Source of the DNA: Deltaproteobacteria bacterium
GTDB taxonomy: Bacteria > Desulfobacterota > Desulfomonilia > UBA1062
Length of the DNA stretch: 43,478 nt
Reading direction: 5' to 3'
NCBI GenBank assembly: GCA_029547045.1
Contig: JAKPQL010000012.1
Coordinates: 1-43,478, forward strand
The notes beneath the pieces were generated by a model, which was not told where the DNA came from, did not search any database, and saw nothing but the letters and a program-made list of their open reading frames with translations. This document shows positions 17,567 to 25,695 of this stretch, piece after piece. Positions within the stretch are counted from its first letter, which is position 1, and each line of letters begins with the position of its first letter. A program made the position numbers and the translations under genes.

Positions 17567-19687
17567 GTGGTGAATGACCTGTACTCCCTGCGGGGCGAAC
17601 TCACCGAGCCCACCTCGACGCGTGAGAGGATCCTCTTCGATCTCCTTGGCAAGGCTTCTGACTTCTACGAATACACCGTCGGCATCCTGTCCTCCATCTT
17701 CGAGATCACCGAGTTCGTGTCCCAGGGCGCGCCGGAGAAGGATTTCTTCACCTTTGTCACCGACGTCCTCATAGCCGAGTCGCGCTGCGAGAACGCATCC
17801 ATCTTCATGGTGGAAGGAGATGCCATCGTCCTGATGGCGGCGTCCGGCACCGCGGGGGCGGGTCTAAACCCGGATCTCAGCATGTCCCTGGGGGAGGGCG
17901 TCGCCGGCACCTGCGCGTCCAGGGGGCAGACCATCCTGGTGGAAGACGTGGACGGGTGCGAATTCTTCAAGAGGTTCGAAACCACCCGGGTCTGCATCGG
18001 CTCCATGCTGTGCGTCCCCATCAAGGAGGGCACGAGGACCCTGGGCGTGATGAACCTCTCCCATTCGTCCAAGGGGTTCTTCAGCGTCCACTATGTGAGG
18101 GTCTTCGAGCTGCTGGGCCTCCTCATCGGCCAGATGCTGACCCTGGTGCATCTCTATGAGGTGTTCAAGCGCCGGAATTCAGACCTGAGCGAGCTCCTCA
18201 GGCAGAAGGACGAATCCCTGCGGAGCATCACCGAGCGCTACAAGGCCGTGGTGGACGCCTCGGAGGAGATGATCTTCATCCTGGACGGCCAGGGGGCAGT
18301 ATCCTTTGTGAACGGGGCCCTGCTGAGGCGCCTCAGCCGTGAACCTGCGACTGTGCGGGACATCTTCGACACGAAGGGATCCACCCAGATCCTGCAGAAA
18401 ATCGCTGGCATGACCCGCGAGAACGCCTGTGAGTTCGATCTCGCCGTGAAGGTGGGGGCTGCGGTGGAGATCATCGGGCAGTTTTTCCTCAAGTTCATAG
18501 ACGAGCGCCAGGTGCTCGCCATCGTGAGGGACATCACCGTGAAGAGACGCATGGAGCAGAAGACCATGCAGACCGAGAAACTGACCTCCCTGGGGCTCCT
18601 GACCTCTGGCATCGCCCACGAGCTCAACAACAAGCTCACCCCCATCCTGGGATTTGCGGATCTCATCGACCCGGAGAGCCTGAGCACCCAGGACCAGAAA
18701 CGGCTCTCCATCATCATCAATTCCGCGTCCGCGGCCAAGGGGATCGTGGAGTCGCTCCTGAAGTTTTCGCGGAACAAGCCTGCGGAAAAGGATGTGTTCG
18801 ACCTGCAAGAGGTCATTCGCCGGACCGTTCACCTCTACTCCCCCATCATCAAGAAGCGGGGTATCCGCATCGTCCACGAAGACCCCGCAGATCCGCTGTT
18901 GGTGAAGGCCGACATGAACTGTATGGAGCAGGTGCTCGTGAACTTCATCAACAACTCCATCGACGCCATCGGCGACGCACCGGGAACCATCTGGGTGCGG
19001 TCCTTCCAGAAGGACGACCACGTGCATGTAACCATAGAAGACTCCGGTCCCGGCGTGCCCGAGGACATCATGACCAAGGTGTTCGACCCGTTTTTCACGA
19101 CCAAGCCCAAGGACAAGGGGACGGGGCTCGGGCTCTCCATCTGCTATGGCATCATCACGGACCACAAGGGCGAGGTGTCCCTGGAGAACACCGGGAACGG
19201 GGCCAAGGCCACCATGAAGATCCCTGCCGTGCGCGAGGTGGAGTTCCCTGCTCGGGAGAGGGTGCAGGAGCAGGACGCAACCTTCGCGGCGCCGGATGAT
19301 GCGCAGTCGCGGGGGCTCATCATGGTGGTGGAGGACGAGGAAGACCTCATGGACCTCATGGTGGACACGCTGAGCCCCTACTACACGGTCAAGACCTTCG
19401 AGAACGGGAAGAAGGCGTTCGACCACATCGACGAGCATGCCTGGGAGCTCATCATCTCGGACCTGCGCATGCCGGTCATGAACGGCATGGAGCTCTATCA
19501 GGAGGCCATCCGGAGGAATCCCGGCCTTAGGCAGAGGTTCATGTTCATCACCGGGGACACGTATGATTTCCAGGTGAAGGAGTTCCTCGAAAGTACGGGA
19601 TTGACCTATCTGCGCAAGCCCTTCAGGATCAAGGAGCTGCGGGATACGGTGTACAGACAGCTGCACTGCAGGACGGTCATGGAATGA
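17567..19687 (+). CDS. hybrid histidine kinase (GAF-PAS-HisKA-HATPase-REC)
   Basis: A 706-residue soluble sensor. There is no membrane segment. The order is: GAF (about 60-195), coiled coil (200-225), PAS (about 225-325), HisKA with His351 in AHELNN, HATPase with N-box (NFINNSIDAI, about 459-468) and G boxes (DSGPGVP; GTGLGLS), then a C-terminal receiver with Asp632 (ISDLRMPVMNG). All catalytic residues are present. It is cytoplasmic and likely senses a small ligand or redox state. A GTG start at 17567 or 17570 is used. The stop overlaps the next receiver gene (ATGA), and a third receiver follows, so this looks like a phosphorelay. Confidence 0.93.
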   Translation: MVNDLYSLRGELTEPTSTRERILFDLLGKASDFYEYTVGILSSIFEITEFVSQGAPEKDFFTFVTDVLIAESRCENASIFMVEGDAIVLMAASGTAGAGLNPDLSMSLGEGVAGTCASRGQTILVEDVDGCEFFKRFETTRVCIGSMLCVPIKEGTRTLGVMNLSHSSKGFFSVHYVRVFELLGLLIGQMLTLVHLYEVFKRRNSDLSELLRQKDESLRSITERYKAVVDASEEMIFILDGQGAVSFVNGALLRRLSREPATVRDIFDTKGSTQILQKIAGMTRENACEFDLAVKVGAAVEIIGQFFLKFIDERQVLAIVRDITVKRRMEQKTMQTEKLTSLGLLTSGIAHELNNKLTPILGFADLIDPESLSTQDQKRLSIIINSASAAKGIVESLLKFSRNKPAEKDVFDLQEVIRRTVHLYSPIIKKRGIRIVHEDPADPLLVKADMNCMEQVLVNFINNSIDAIGDAPGTIWVRSFQKDDHVHVTIEDSGPGVPEDIMTKVFDPFFTTKPKDKGTGLGLSICYGIITDHKGEVSLENTGNGAKATMKIPAVREVEFPARERVQEQDATFAAPDDAQSRGLIMVVEDEEDLMDLMVDTLSPYYTVKTFENGKKAFDHIDEHAWELIISDLRMPVMNGMELYQEAIRRNPGLRQRFMFITGDTYDFQVKEFLESTGLTYLRKPFRIKELRDTVYRQLHCRTVME

Positions 19688-20358
19688 GCGAGAAGCGTAT
19701 TCTGGTCGTGGATGACGAGGAGATCGTCCGCTACTCCCTGAAAAACATCCTCGTGGCTGCCGGGTTCGAGGTGGAGGACGTGGCGAGCGGGGAGGAGGCG
19801 CTGAAGCTCCTCTACGCGCAGAGCTTTCACATGGTGCTCACCGACCTTGTTCTGGAAGGCATGGGGGGGCTGGAACTGCTGGAGAACATCAAGGTCGTTT
19901 CACCCAAGACCCTGGTCATCGTCATCACGGGCTACGGGTCCCTCAAGACGGCGGTGGCTGCCCTCAGGCTCGGGGTGTATGATTACCTCCTCAAGCCCTG
20001 CGACGAGAACGAGCTCCTCCTGAGGGTGCGCAGGGCGCTGGAGATGCAGGTCTACGGCACGGAGCAGAAACGGCTCAACGAGCTCAGCGCCATCGCCAAG
20101 ACCGCAGTCACCCTCTCGGACAGGATCAACACCCCTCTCAATATCATCCTGGGGAACATCGAGATGCTCCAGCTCAACCCCGAGCTGGAGAAGAACGCCA
20201 GGGTGCAGGAAACGCTCACGGTCATGGAGGAACAGATCTTCGCCATCAAGAAGGTCATGGAAAAGCTGGCAGGCCTCACGAATGCTGAAACAAAGAGATA
20301 CCCGGCTTTGCGGGATTATGAGATTATTGATTTGACAAGTGAGGGAGCCAATGATTAG
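19684..20358 (+). CDS. response regulator with histidine-less DHp-like helical domain
   Basis: A 224-residue protein. The N-terminal receiver (1-125) has phosphoacceptor Asp54 (LTDLVLEG) and the conserved Lys (LLKPC). Residues about 135-205 form two helices that align with a HisKA dimerisation domain: the segment DRINTPLNIILGNIEML matches the H-box of kinases, but the phosphorylated His is replaced by Asp and no ATPase domain follows. It may dimerise, or compete with the DHp domain of the adjacent kinase. It shares ATGA with the kinase stop, and its end overlaps the next receiver by 8 bp. The receiver assignment is sure; the role of the helical part is inference. Confidence 0.85.
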   Translation: MSEKRILVVDDEEIVRYSLKNILVAAGFEVEDVASGEEALKLLYAQSFHMVLTDLVLEGMGGLELLENIKVVSPKTLVIVITGYGSLKTAVAALRLGVYDYLLKPCDENELLLRVRRALEMQVYGTEQKRLNELSAIAKTAVTLSDRINTPLNIILGNIEMLQLNPELEKNARVQETLTVMEEQIFAIKKVMEKLAGLTNAETKRYPALRDYEIIDLTSEGAND

Positions 20359-20734
20359 CTCAAAGAGGATCTTGATCGTCGATGACTCGCAGGATCTGAC
20401 CCACGTCATCGCCGATTTCCTGAGCCTGCACGGGTATCAGGTCCACACGGCGCACGACGGGTACGATGCCCTGGAGTGCATGGGCAGGCAGCCCATCAGC
20501 ATTGTGGTGAGCGACATCCACATGCCGCGCATGGACGGGTTCACGCTCATGGGCGAGATCAAGACGCGCTACCCGGCCGTCTCCATCGTCCTCATCACGG
20601 GCTTTTCCGTGAACGAGGCGAAGAAGCTGGCCTTCGAACGGGGCGCCGATGCCTTCGTGGCAAAGCCGTTCAAGCTCAAGGATCTCAAGCATGTGATCGA
20701 TTCGGTGAATGACTCGAGTACACGAACAGCGTAA
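20351..20734 (+). CDS. stand-alone response-regulator receiver
   Basis: A 127-residue CheY-like protein with Asp11/Asp12, phosphoacceptor Asp55 (VVSDIHMPRMDG) and the Lys of AKPF. No output domain is present. The ATG at 20351 has GGGAG in front and overlaps the previous stop; a GTG twelve bases upstream is also open. It probably takes phosphate from the hybrid kinase, as a relay or sink, in the operon 17567-21207. Confidence 0.92.
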   Translation: MISSKRILIVDDSQDLTHVIADFLSLHGYQVHTAHDGYDALECMGRQPISIVVSDIHMPRMDGFTLMGEIKTRYPAVSIVLITGFSVNEAKKLAFERGADAFVAKPFKLKDLKHVIDSVNDSSTRTA

Positions 20735-20748
20735 GAGGAGGGAAGATC

Positions 20749-21207
20749 ATGAAGAAATCAAAGGTCAAGAAGCCGCAGAGGATCCTCTGCTACATCGACT
20801 ACGCGAAGTACAGCCCCTATCTCGTGGACTACGCATTCCAGCTCTCCAAACTCATCGATGCAGAGCTCTTCGTCCTCCATACGGTGACCGACATCAAGAG
20901 CGCCGCCGGATTCTACGTCCCCCACATCAACACGGACAGGCTGGAGGAAGAGGTGGTCAAGGCGGCCAAGGACAAGATGTACGCCATCTGCAGCCAGGTC
21001 GCGGGCGACGACATCGATGCCAAGCACCGCCTCGTCATGAGGGGGGTGCCCGCCGAGGTGATCAACAGGGTGATCAAGGACAGGTCCATCGAGCTTCTCG
21101 TGCTCGGCCACGAGGTGAAGAAGGGCGCCCTGGATGCGTTCCGGAGCGATTACGCCGAGAAGTTCATGAAGAACCCGACGATCCCCTTCGTGGTTCTTCC
21201 CGTGTAG
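20749..21207 (+). CDS. UspA-like universal stress protein, ATP motif degenerate
   Basis: A 152-residue alpha/beta protein with the UspA pattern: first strand ILCYIDYAKYSPYLVDYAFQL, later GVPAEVINRV and LLVLGHE, and a final VVLPV strand. The usual ATP-binding G-x2-G-x9-G-[ST] motif after LGHE is missing, so it belongs with the non-nucleotide-binding UspA-type proteins. AGGAGGG precedes the ATG. It sits 14 bp after the receiver, so it is likely the last gene of the signalling operon; its end overlaps the convergent gene at 21164 by 44 bp. Confidence 0.75.
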   Translation: MKKSKVKKPQRILCYIDYAKYSPYLVDYAFQLSKLIDAELFVLHTVTDIKSAAGFYVPHINTDRLEEEVVKAAKDKMYAICSQVAGDDIDAKHRLVMRGVPAEVINRVIKDRSIELLVLGHEVKKGALDAFRSDYAEKFMKNPTIPFVVLPV

Positions 21208-21841
21208 GTATCCGCACAGAAGCGAGGATCCCGGCTGCGGTGGCGGCGGGGATCCTTCCCGTGACGGAAACCACCACGACCTTTTCCCCGATAAACGCCA
21301 GAGCCAGCGATTGTCCTGGCGTGTAGAAGACGATCCCCCGCATGCCTTGGACCGTGTAGATCCTCGCCAGCGGATCCCCGTGCATCCAGGGCGGCATGAC
21401 GGCGGCCTTGGCGCCCATGAGGGATGGGTTGTATCTGTGGCCGAGGATGGCGGTCATGAGCCGGTAGGCATCCATCTTGCGGGTGTCGCCGAGGAACATC
21501 CTGATCAGCGGCCGGTTTAGTGATGACCTCCATTCCTCTTCCCGGGGCAGCGCGGGCGCGACCCTGATGGTCCCCCTGATCCGTTCCCGGGGGGATGCGA
21601 CCTCGATGGCCTCCCCCGAGGTCGAGATGCCCATGCCTTCGGGGACGCACACGGAGACGGAAGGGGTGTTCACCTCGATGCAGGGCGTTTTGCGGGCGGC
21701 GAGGCCCTCGGGCGCGAGGAGCAGTTCCGGCGAGCCCTTGAGCGAGGTTCCCACGAGAAAGACATAGACGGACGCCCCGATGACGAAGGCGCCGAAGAGT
21801 GTCCGCAGGCCGCTCCTTTCGGGTTTCCCGCTCAGAACCAT
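21164..21841 (-). CDS. single-pass membrane protein of unknown function
   Basis: A 225-residue protein with one N-terminal transmembrane helix (about 14-32) and an extracytoplasmic domain. The domain has two cysteines close together (TPCIEV and VCVPEG) and a basic, Ser-rich tail. No known family was recognised. Its start overlaps the small membrane protein upstream by 10 bp, so the two may be partners. Long overlap with the convergent USP gene is unusual but fits the habits of this genome. Confidence 0.6.
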   Translation of the reverse strand: MVLSGKPERSGLRTLFGAFVIGASVYVFLVGTSLKGSPELLLAPEGLAARKTPCIEVNTPSVSVCVPEGMGISTSGEAIEVASPRERIRGTIRVAPALPREEEWRSSLNRPLIRMFLGDTRKMDAYRLMTAILGHRYNPSLMGAKAAVMPPWMHGDPLARIYTVQGMRGIVFYTPGQSLALAFIGEKVVVVSVTGRIPAATAAGILASVRIPTREEPRRGSSGSS

Positions 21842-22098
21842 CGGGGCGTGATGGGCTTGTTGGAAGACAGGTTCCTGTCTTTCTGGCCCGGGCCCTGCTC
21901 CATGGGATGGCCGGGGTAGTCGTCGTGCAGGGGGCCCTGGTGGTCCAGGGGCTCATGCCCTTCCGTGTCCCTTTGGTCCCCTCCGGCGACGGTATGCCGG
22001 CCGAGGTGCTTCATGAGGTAGGGCACCACGAGAAAGAGCGCCAGCAGGATAAGGGGCAGGATGCCGCCGAGGTCAGTGGCAAAGGCATAGGTCTTCAT
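21832..22098 (-). CDS. small membrane protein of unknown function
   Basis: An 88-residue protein with one membrane helix (about 11-28) and a hydrophilic tail rich in His, Asp and Pro (GHEPLDHQGPLHDDYPGHP), ending KPITPRWF. The family was not recognised. It is co-directional with engB, 68 bp downstream of it. An ATG at 22119 is possible but adds an odd N-terminus. Confidence 0.55.
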   Translation of the reverse strand: MKTYAFATDLGGILPLILLALFLVVPYLMKHLGRHTVAGGDQRDTEGHEPLDHQGPLHDDYPGHPMEQGPGQKDRNLSSNKPITPRWF

Positions 22099-22166
22099 CA
22101 CACGGGAAATATAGCACATCCCCCCTTGGGGGGACCAGTGAATTATCTCTGCCGCCGGGTCCGGTT

Positions 22167-22757
22167 TCAGGCCTGGCGGCCTGCCAGGGCTTCGATAATC
22201 CTCTCCCAGAGCACGTCCAGGCCGTCACCCGTGGACGCCGAGGTGATCACGGGGGCGGCCCCGGCCTGGCGGGCAAGCCTTGACGCGTGCGCGAGCCTCT
22301 GGGAATAGCTGAGCTTGTCCGCCTTGGTGGCCACGAGGACGACCCTGGCGGGTGTGGCCGAGAGCAGGTCCATGATCATGCGCTCTCCGGCGCCCAGGTC
22401 TCTCCTGATGTCCACCAGGAGCATCACGATCCTGAGGTCTGTGTTGTCCGTGAGGTAGGCCGAGATGAGCTCGCCCCACTGGGCGCTCACGGACCTGGAC
22501 ACCTTGGCGTACCCGTAGCCGGGCAGGTCCACGAAGAACAGCGGAGGCAGGTCCACCAGGTCGAGCCGGAACAGGTTCACGGCCCTGGTCTTGCCAGGCA
22601 CCTTGCTGGTCCTGACCAGGGACTTCCTCCCCGCCAGGGCGTTGATGAGCGACGACTTGCCAACGTTGGACCTGCCCGCGAAGGCGACCTGGGGGAGGCC
22701 CTTGCCCTGGTGGGGGAAGACGCCGGCAAAGGCGGCGTTCCTGATCTTCACCCTCAT
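22167..22757 (-). CDS. engB: ribosome biogenesis GTP-binding protein EngB/YsxC
   Basis: A 196-residue TRAFAC GTPase with G1 GRSNVGKS (28-35), the T of the G2 region in KTRAVN, G3 DLPGYGYAKV, G4 TKAD and G5 SAST. EngB binds the large ribosomal subunit during late assembly. Length is typical (about 195-200). It overlaps the aminotransferase stop by ATGA, so they are co-translated. Confidence 0.95.
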   Translation of the reverse strand: MRVKIRNAAFAGVFPHQGKGLPQVAFAGRSNVGKSSLINALAGRKSLVRTSKVPGKTRAVNLFRLDLVDLPPLFFVDLPGYGYAKVSRSVSAQWGELISAYLTDNTDLRIVMLLVDIRRDLGAGERMIMDLLSATPARVVLVATKADKLSYSQRLAHASRLARQAGAAPVITSASTGDGLDVLWERIIEALAGRQA

Positions 22758-23905
22758 AGCGTCTGCAGGTAGGAGGCGACCCGGGATACGCCTTCGATGA
22801 TCTTGTCTTCCGAGTTTGCGTACGAGAAGCGGACATACCCTTCCGCGCCGGGACCGAAATCGATGCCGGGCGTGACGCCCACGCCGGTGTGCTCCAGGAT
22901 CTCCATGGCAAAGGCCCGGGAGTCCATTGTGTAGCGCTTCATGTTCACGAGCACGTAGAAGGCCCCCGTGGGCTCCACCTCAACGTTGAACCCGTGGCGC
23001 TCCATCTCCTCGAGCATGGTTTTCCTGCGGCGGGCAAAGGTGTCGTGCATGGCGCTGACCACGGGGCCCGCCTCGGTAAGCGCCGCAACACCGCCCCACT
23101 GGGCGATGGAGGGGGCGCAGATCATGAGGTTCTGCTGGAGCTTCTGGGCCGTCCGGATGAGCTTCTTCGGGAACACGGCCCACCCGAGCCTCCACCCCGT
23201 CATGGCCCAGGCCTTGGAGAAGCCGTTGACGACGATGGCCCGGTCCGTGAACTCCAGCATGGTGTGCTGCTCGGCGGCATAGACCAGGCCGTGGTAGATT
23301 TCGTCGGAGATGATGGGCACGCCGAGCTCTGCCAGGGCTTTCATGTGGTCCGCATCCAGGGATATGCCCGTGGGGTTTGCCGGCGAGTTCACGATGAGGG
23401 CGCGGGTCTTTCCCGTGACGGCCCGGGCAACCTTGTGCGCCTCGAGCTGGAAGGCGTCGGCGCTGCCCGTGGGCACGAGCAGGGGCCGGGCGCCAAGGAC
23501 CTTGACGAAGTTCGGGTAGCAGGCATAGTACGGGTCGGTCATCATGACCTCGTCGCCCGCGTCCACCAGGCAGGCAATGGCCATGAGCAGCGCGGGCGAC
23601 GACCCGGCGGTGACCACGATGCAGTCCTCGTCGACGGTGGCGCCGTAGGTGGTCTCATAGTGGTCCCGGATGGCCCGGCGCAGCTCCGGTATGCCCAGCG
23701 AGTCGGTGTAGTGGGTCCTTCCTTCCTCCATGGCCCTGCATGCTGCCTGACGGACGCACTCAGGGGTATCGAAGTCGGGCTCGCCCACCTCCAGGTGGAT
23801 GATGTCCCTGCCTGAAGCGGCCAAAGTGTTGGCTTTTTCCATGACATCCATGACCAGGAAGGGCTGGATGGTCCGGGCGGTCTGCGACGCTCTCATGCCA
23901 TCCAT
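22754..23905 (-). CDS. PLP-dependent class I aminotransferase
   Basis: A 383-residue fold-type I enzyme with the PLP lysine in NGFSKAWAMTGWRLG (about 229-243), NSPANPTG (about 173-180), DEIYHG, and the arginine of VRFSYAN near the C-terminus. It belongs to the AspC/AlaA-like group that moves amino groups between 2-oxo acids and amino acids; the true substrate is not clear. The start is the ATG at 23905, after AGAGG. It lies between xseB and engB in one leftward unit. Confidence 0.9.
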   Translation of the reverse strand: MDGMRASQTARTIQPFLVMDVMEKANTLAASGRDIIHLEVGEPDFDTPECVRQAACRAMEEGRTHYTDSLGIPELRRAIRDHYETTYGATVDEDCIVVTAGSSPALLMAIACLVDAGDEVMMTDPYYACYPNFVKVLGARPLLVPTGSADAFQLEAHKVARAVTGKTRALIVNSPANPTGISLDADHMKALAELGVPIISDEIYHGLVYAAEQHTMLEFTDRAIVVNGFSKAWAMTGWRLGWAVFPKKLIRTAQKLQQNLMICAPSIAQWGGVAALTEAGPVVSAMHDTFARRRKTMLEEMERHGFNVEVEPTGAFYVLVNMKRYTMDSRAFAMEILEHTGVGVTPGIDFGPGAEGYVRFSYANSEDKIIEGVSRVASYLQTL

Positions 23906-23952
23906 ATAACAAACCTCTGCACCCAGGGCAATGGAAGCCTCCGGAGCGCCTT

Positions 23953-24177
23953 TCAGCGGTCATCCCCGCCTGAATCCGTCTCCTCCTCGATCTCGCGGAG
24001 CACCTTGGTGATCTCGGCCTCGGTGGCCTTGAGCCGCTCCTTCAGGATACGGATCTTGCCCGCCGCCGATCTCACCGTCTCTTCCAGCTCATCGATGGGG
24101 ATCTCACCGCGGTTCATCCTGTCCAGCAGACCTTCCAGCTCCTGCAACACCTCCGAATACCCCTTGGCTTTTTTCAT
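23953..24177 (-). CDS. xseB: exodeoxyribonuclease VII small subunit
   Basis: A 74-residue helical protein (SEVLQELEGLLDRMNRGEIPIDELEE) typical of XseB, which binds several copies to the XseA helix bundle and controls single-strand DNA cutting. The ATG overlaps the xseA stop. The acidic C-terminus is normal for the family. Confidence 0.93.
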   Translation of the reverse strand: MKKAKGYSEVLQELEGLLDRMNRGEIPIDELEETVRSAAGKIRILKERLKATEAEITKVLREIEEETDSGGDDR

Positions 24178-25571
24178 TGCTCTGAAGGCTCCTTTTCGCA
24201 GACCACGGAGCGGATCCTCCCCTGGTGGAGGACGCTCACGATATGGTCGTCAATGGCCGCGCGGGATGCGTCCCGGAGCACCCCCCCGTCGGCGGCCAGG
24301 GTGATGCTGTAGCCCCGGGAGAGGACGCGGGCGGGCCGCATGAGCTCGAGTTCCCGCTCGTGGCTCTCCAGGGCTGCGAGGCGCTCTTTCAGCCCCTGGC
24401 TGATGTCCCTGAGCATGAGGCCCTGGCGGGCCTTCAGCGCATGGGATGCCTGGTGCAGCGCCGAGAGCGGGCCACTCCTCGCCTCCATGCAGAGGCGCAC
24501 CAGCCGCTTCTGGTGTGCACCCACGAGGCCCGTGGCCCCCTGCATGAGGGAGGAGAGCGCCGCATGGAGGGATGAGCGGGCCCTGGCTGATCTCTGCTGG
24601 GTGGCCAGGGCGATCCTGGCCGCGACCCTGCCGAGCCTCTGCGCCGACTCGTCGAGGAGGCGCCGGGCGTGGCTGACCAGAGAAAGGGAGGACTCCTCGA
24701 GGAAGGCCCAGACCCCGTCCACCCGAGACACCAGGAACCTCGCCGCATCCGTGGGCGTGACGAAGCGCGTGTGCGCCACCATGTCGGCCACGGACAGGTC
24801 GATCTCGTGGCCGATGCCCGTGATAACGGGTTTCGTGCATTCGGCAACGGCCCTGCAGAGCGTGAGGTCGTCGAACACGAAAAGATCGGTCCTGGCCCCT
24901 CCGCCCCGGATGATGACGATCACGTCGATGGCAGGGACCTTCTGGAGGGCGCGGATGCCGGCGCAGACCTCCTTCACCACATTCTCTCCCTGCATGTGGG
25001 AGTCATAGAGCATGATCCTGAAGGCATAGGGGCTCCCAAGGACGATGCTCGTGAAGTCCTGGTAGGCGGCCGAGCCGTGAGAAGTGATGAGGCCGATGGT
25101 GAGGGGGAGTTCACCGAGCTCTCGCGCCTTGTTCCGCTCCATGAGGCCCAGGCCCCTCAGCGTCTCGATGGTCTGTGCCCTGCGCCGCTCTATGGCCCCG
25201 AAGGTGTAGCTCGGGTCGATCTCGCTCACGATGAGCTGGTAGCGCCCCTCCTTGACGAAGAGGTCCACACGGGCCTTCAACTTCACCTCTATGCCACTGG
25301 AGAGCGTGAACCCCTTCAGACCCGCCGCGTGCAGCGAGCGCTGCCACTGCACGATGGAGCCGCGGAAAAAGGCGCAGCTGATCCTGGCGATGTACTGCTC
25401 AGACCCCGCAGCGGGCTTTTCCACCAGGTCGAAGTACACGTGGCCGGACTTGGCGTGCTCCTTCAGCCCGAAGATCTCCCCTGCCACCCAGACCTCGGGT
25501 CCGAAGCAGCCGGCCAGGGCCTCCCGGGCCCGCTCGTTCAGTTCGCTGACGCTCAGACAGTCCACTCCCAT
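24174..25571 (-). CDS. xseA: exodeoxyribonuclease VII large subunit
   Basis: A 465-residue nuclease subunit. An OB-fold N-terminal domain (LSVSELN, VAGEIFGLKEHAKSGHVYF, about 6-100) is followed by the catalytic domain with the conserved ITSHGSAAYQDF, IIRGGGAR and GIGHEIDLSVAD, then a long helical region that holds XseB. It cuts single-stranded DNA into oligonucleotides from either end. The ATG at 25571 gives the family-standard start; longer in-frame starts exist, one of them at 25628. It is divergent from the enoyl-CoA hydratase-like gene. Confidence 0.93.
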   Translation of the reverse strand: MGVDCLSVSELNERAREALAGCFGPEVWVAGEIFGLKEHAKSGHVYFDLVEKPAAGSEQYIARISCAFFRGSIVQWQRSLHAAGLKGFTLSSGIEVKLKARVDLFVKEGRYQLIVSEIDPSYTFGAIERRRAQTIETLRGLGLMERNKARELGELPLTIGLITSHGSAAYQDFTSIVLGSPYAFRIMLYDSHMQGENVVKEVCAGIRALQKVPAIDVIVIIRGGGARTDLFVFDDLTLCRAVAECTKPVITGIGHEIDLSVADMVAHTRFVTPTDAARFLVSRVDGVWAFLEESSLSLVSHARRLLDESAQRLGRVAARIALATQQRSARARSSLHAALSSLMQGATGLVGAHQKRLVRLCMEARSGPLSALHQASHALKARQGLMLRDISQGLKERLAALESHERELELMRPARVLSRGYSITLAADGGVLRDASRAAIDDHIVSVLHQGRIRSVVCEKEPSEQ

Positions 25572-25636
25572 GAGCCATAGCAGAAAGGGTAACGGCAGAT
25601 CAAGCGGCTCCGCGGTCCGGGCGGCCATTCCTCCTG

Positions 25637-25665
25637 TTGACAGGGAGGGAGGCCGGAGGTACATG
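25637..25665 (+). promoter_or_regulatory. possible sigma70-type promoter of the enoyl-CoA hydratase-like gene
   Basis: TTGACA (25637-25642), a perfect -35 box, is followed after 17 nt by TACATG (25660-25665), a weaker -10 box. The expected start of transcription is near 25672, just upstream of the GGGAGG ribosome site of the gene at 25696. Confidence 0.3.
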
Positions 25666-25695
25666 TCGTACAGCACGTTACGGGAGGATGCGCAC

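Noticed and set aside
18179..19666. Long minus-strand frame across the hybrid kinase
   Set aside because: Shadow of the kinase; no motif and rich in His/Asp/Gly as expected from antisense GC-rich codons.
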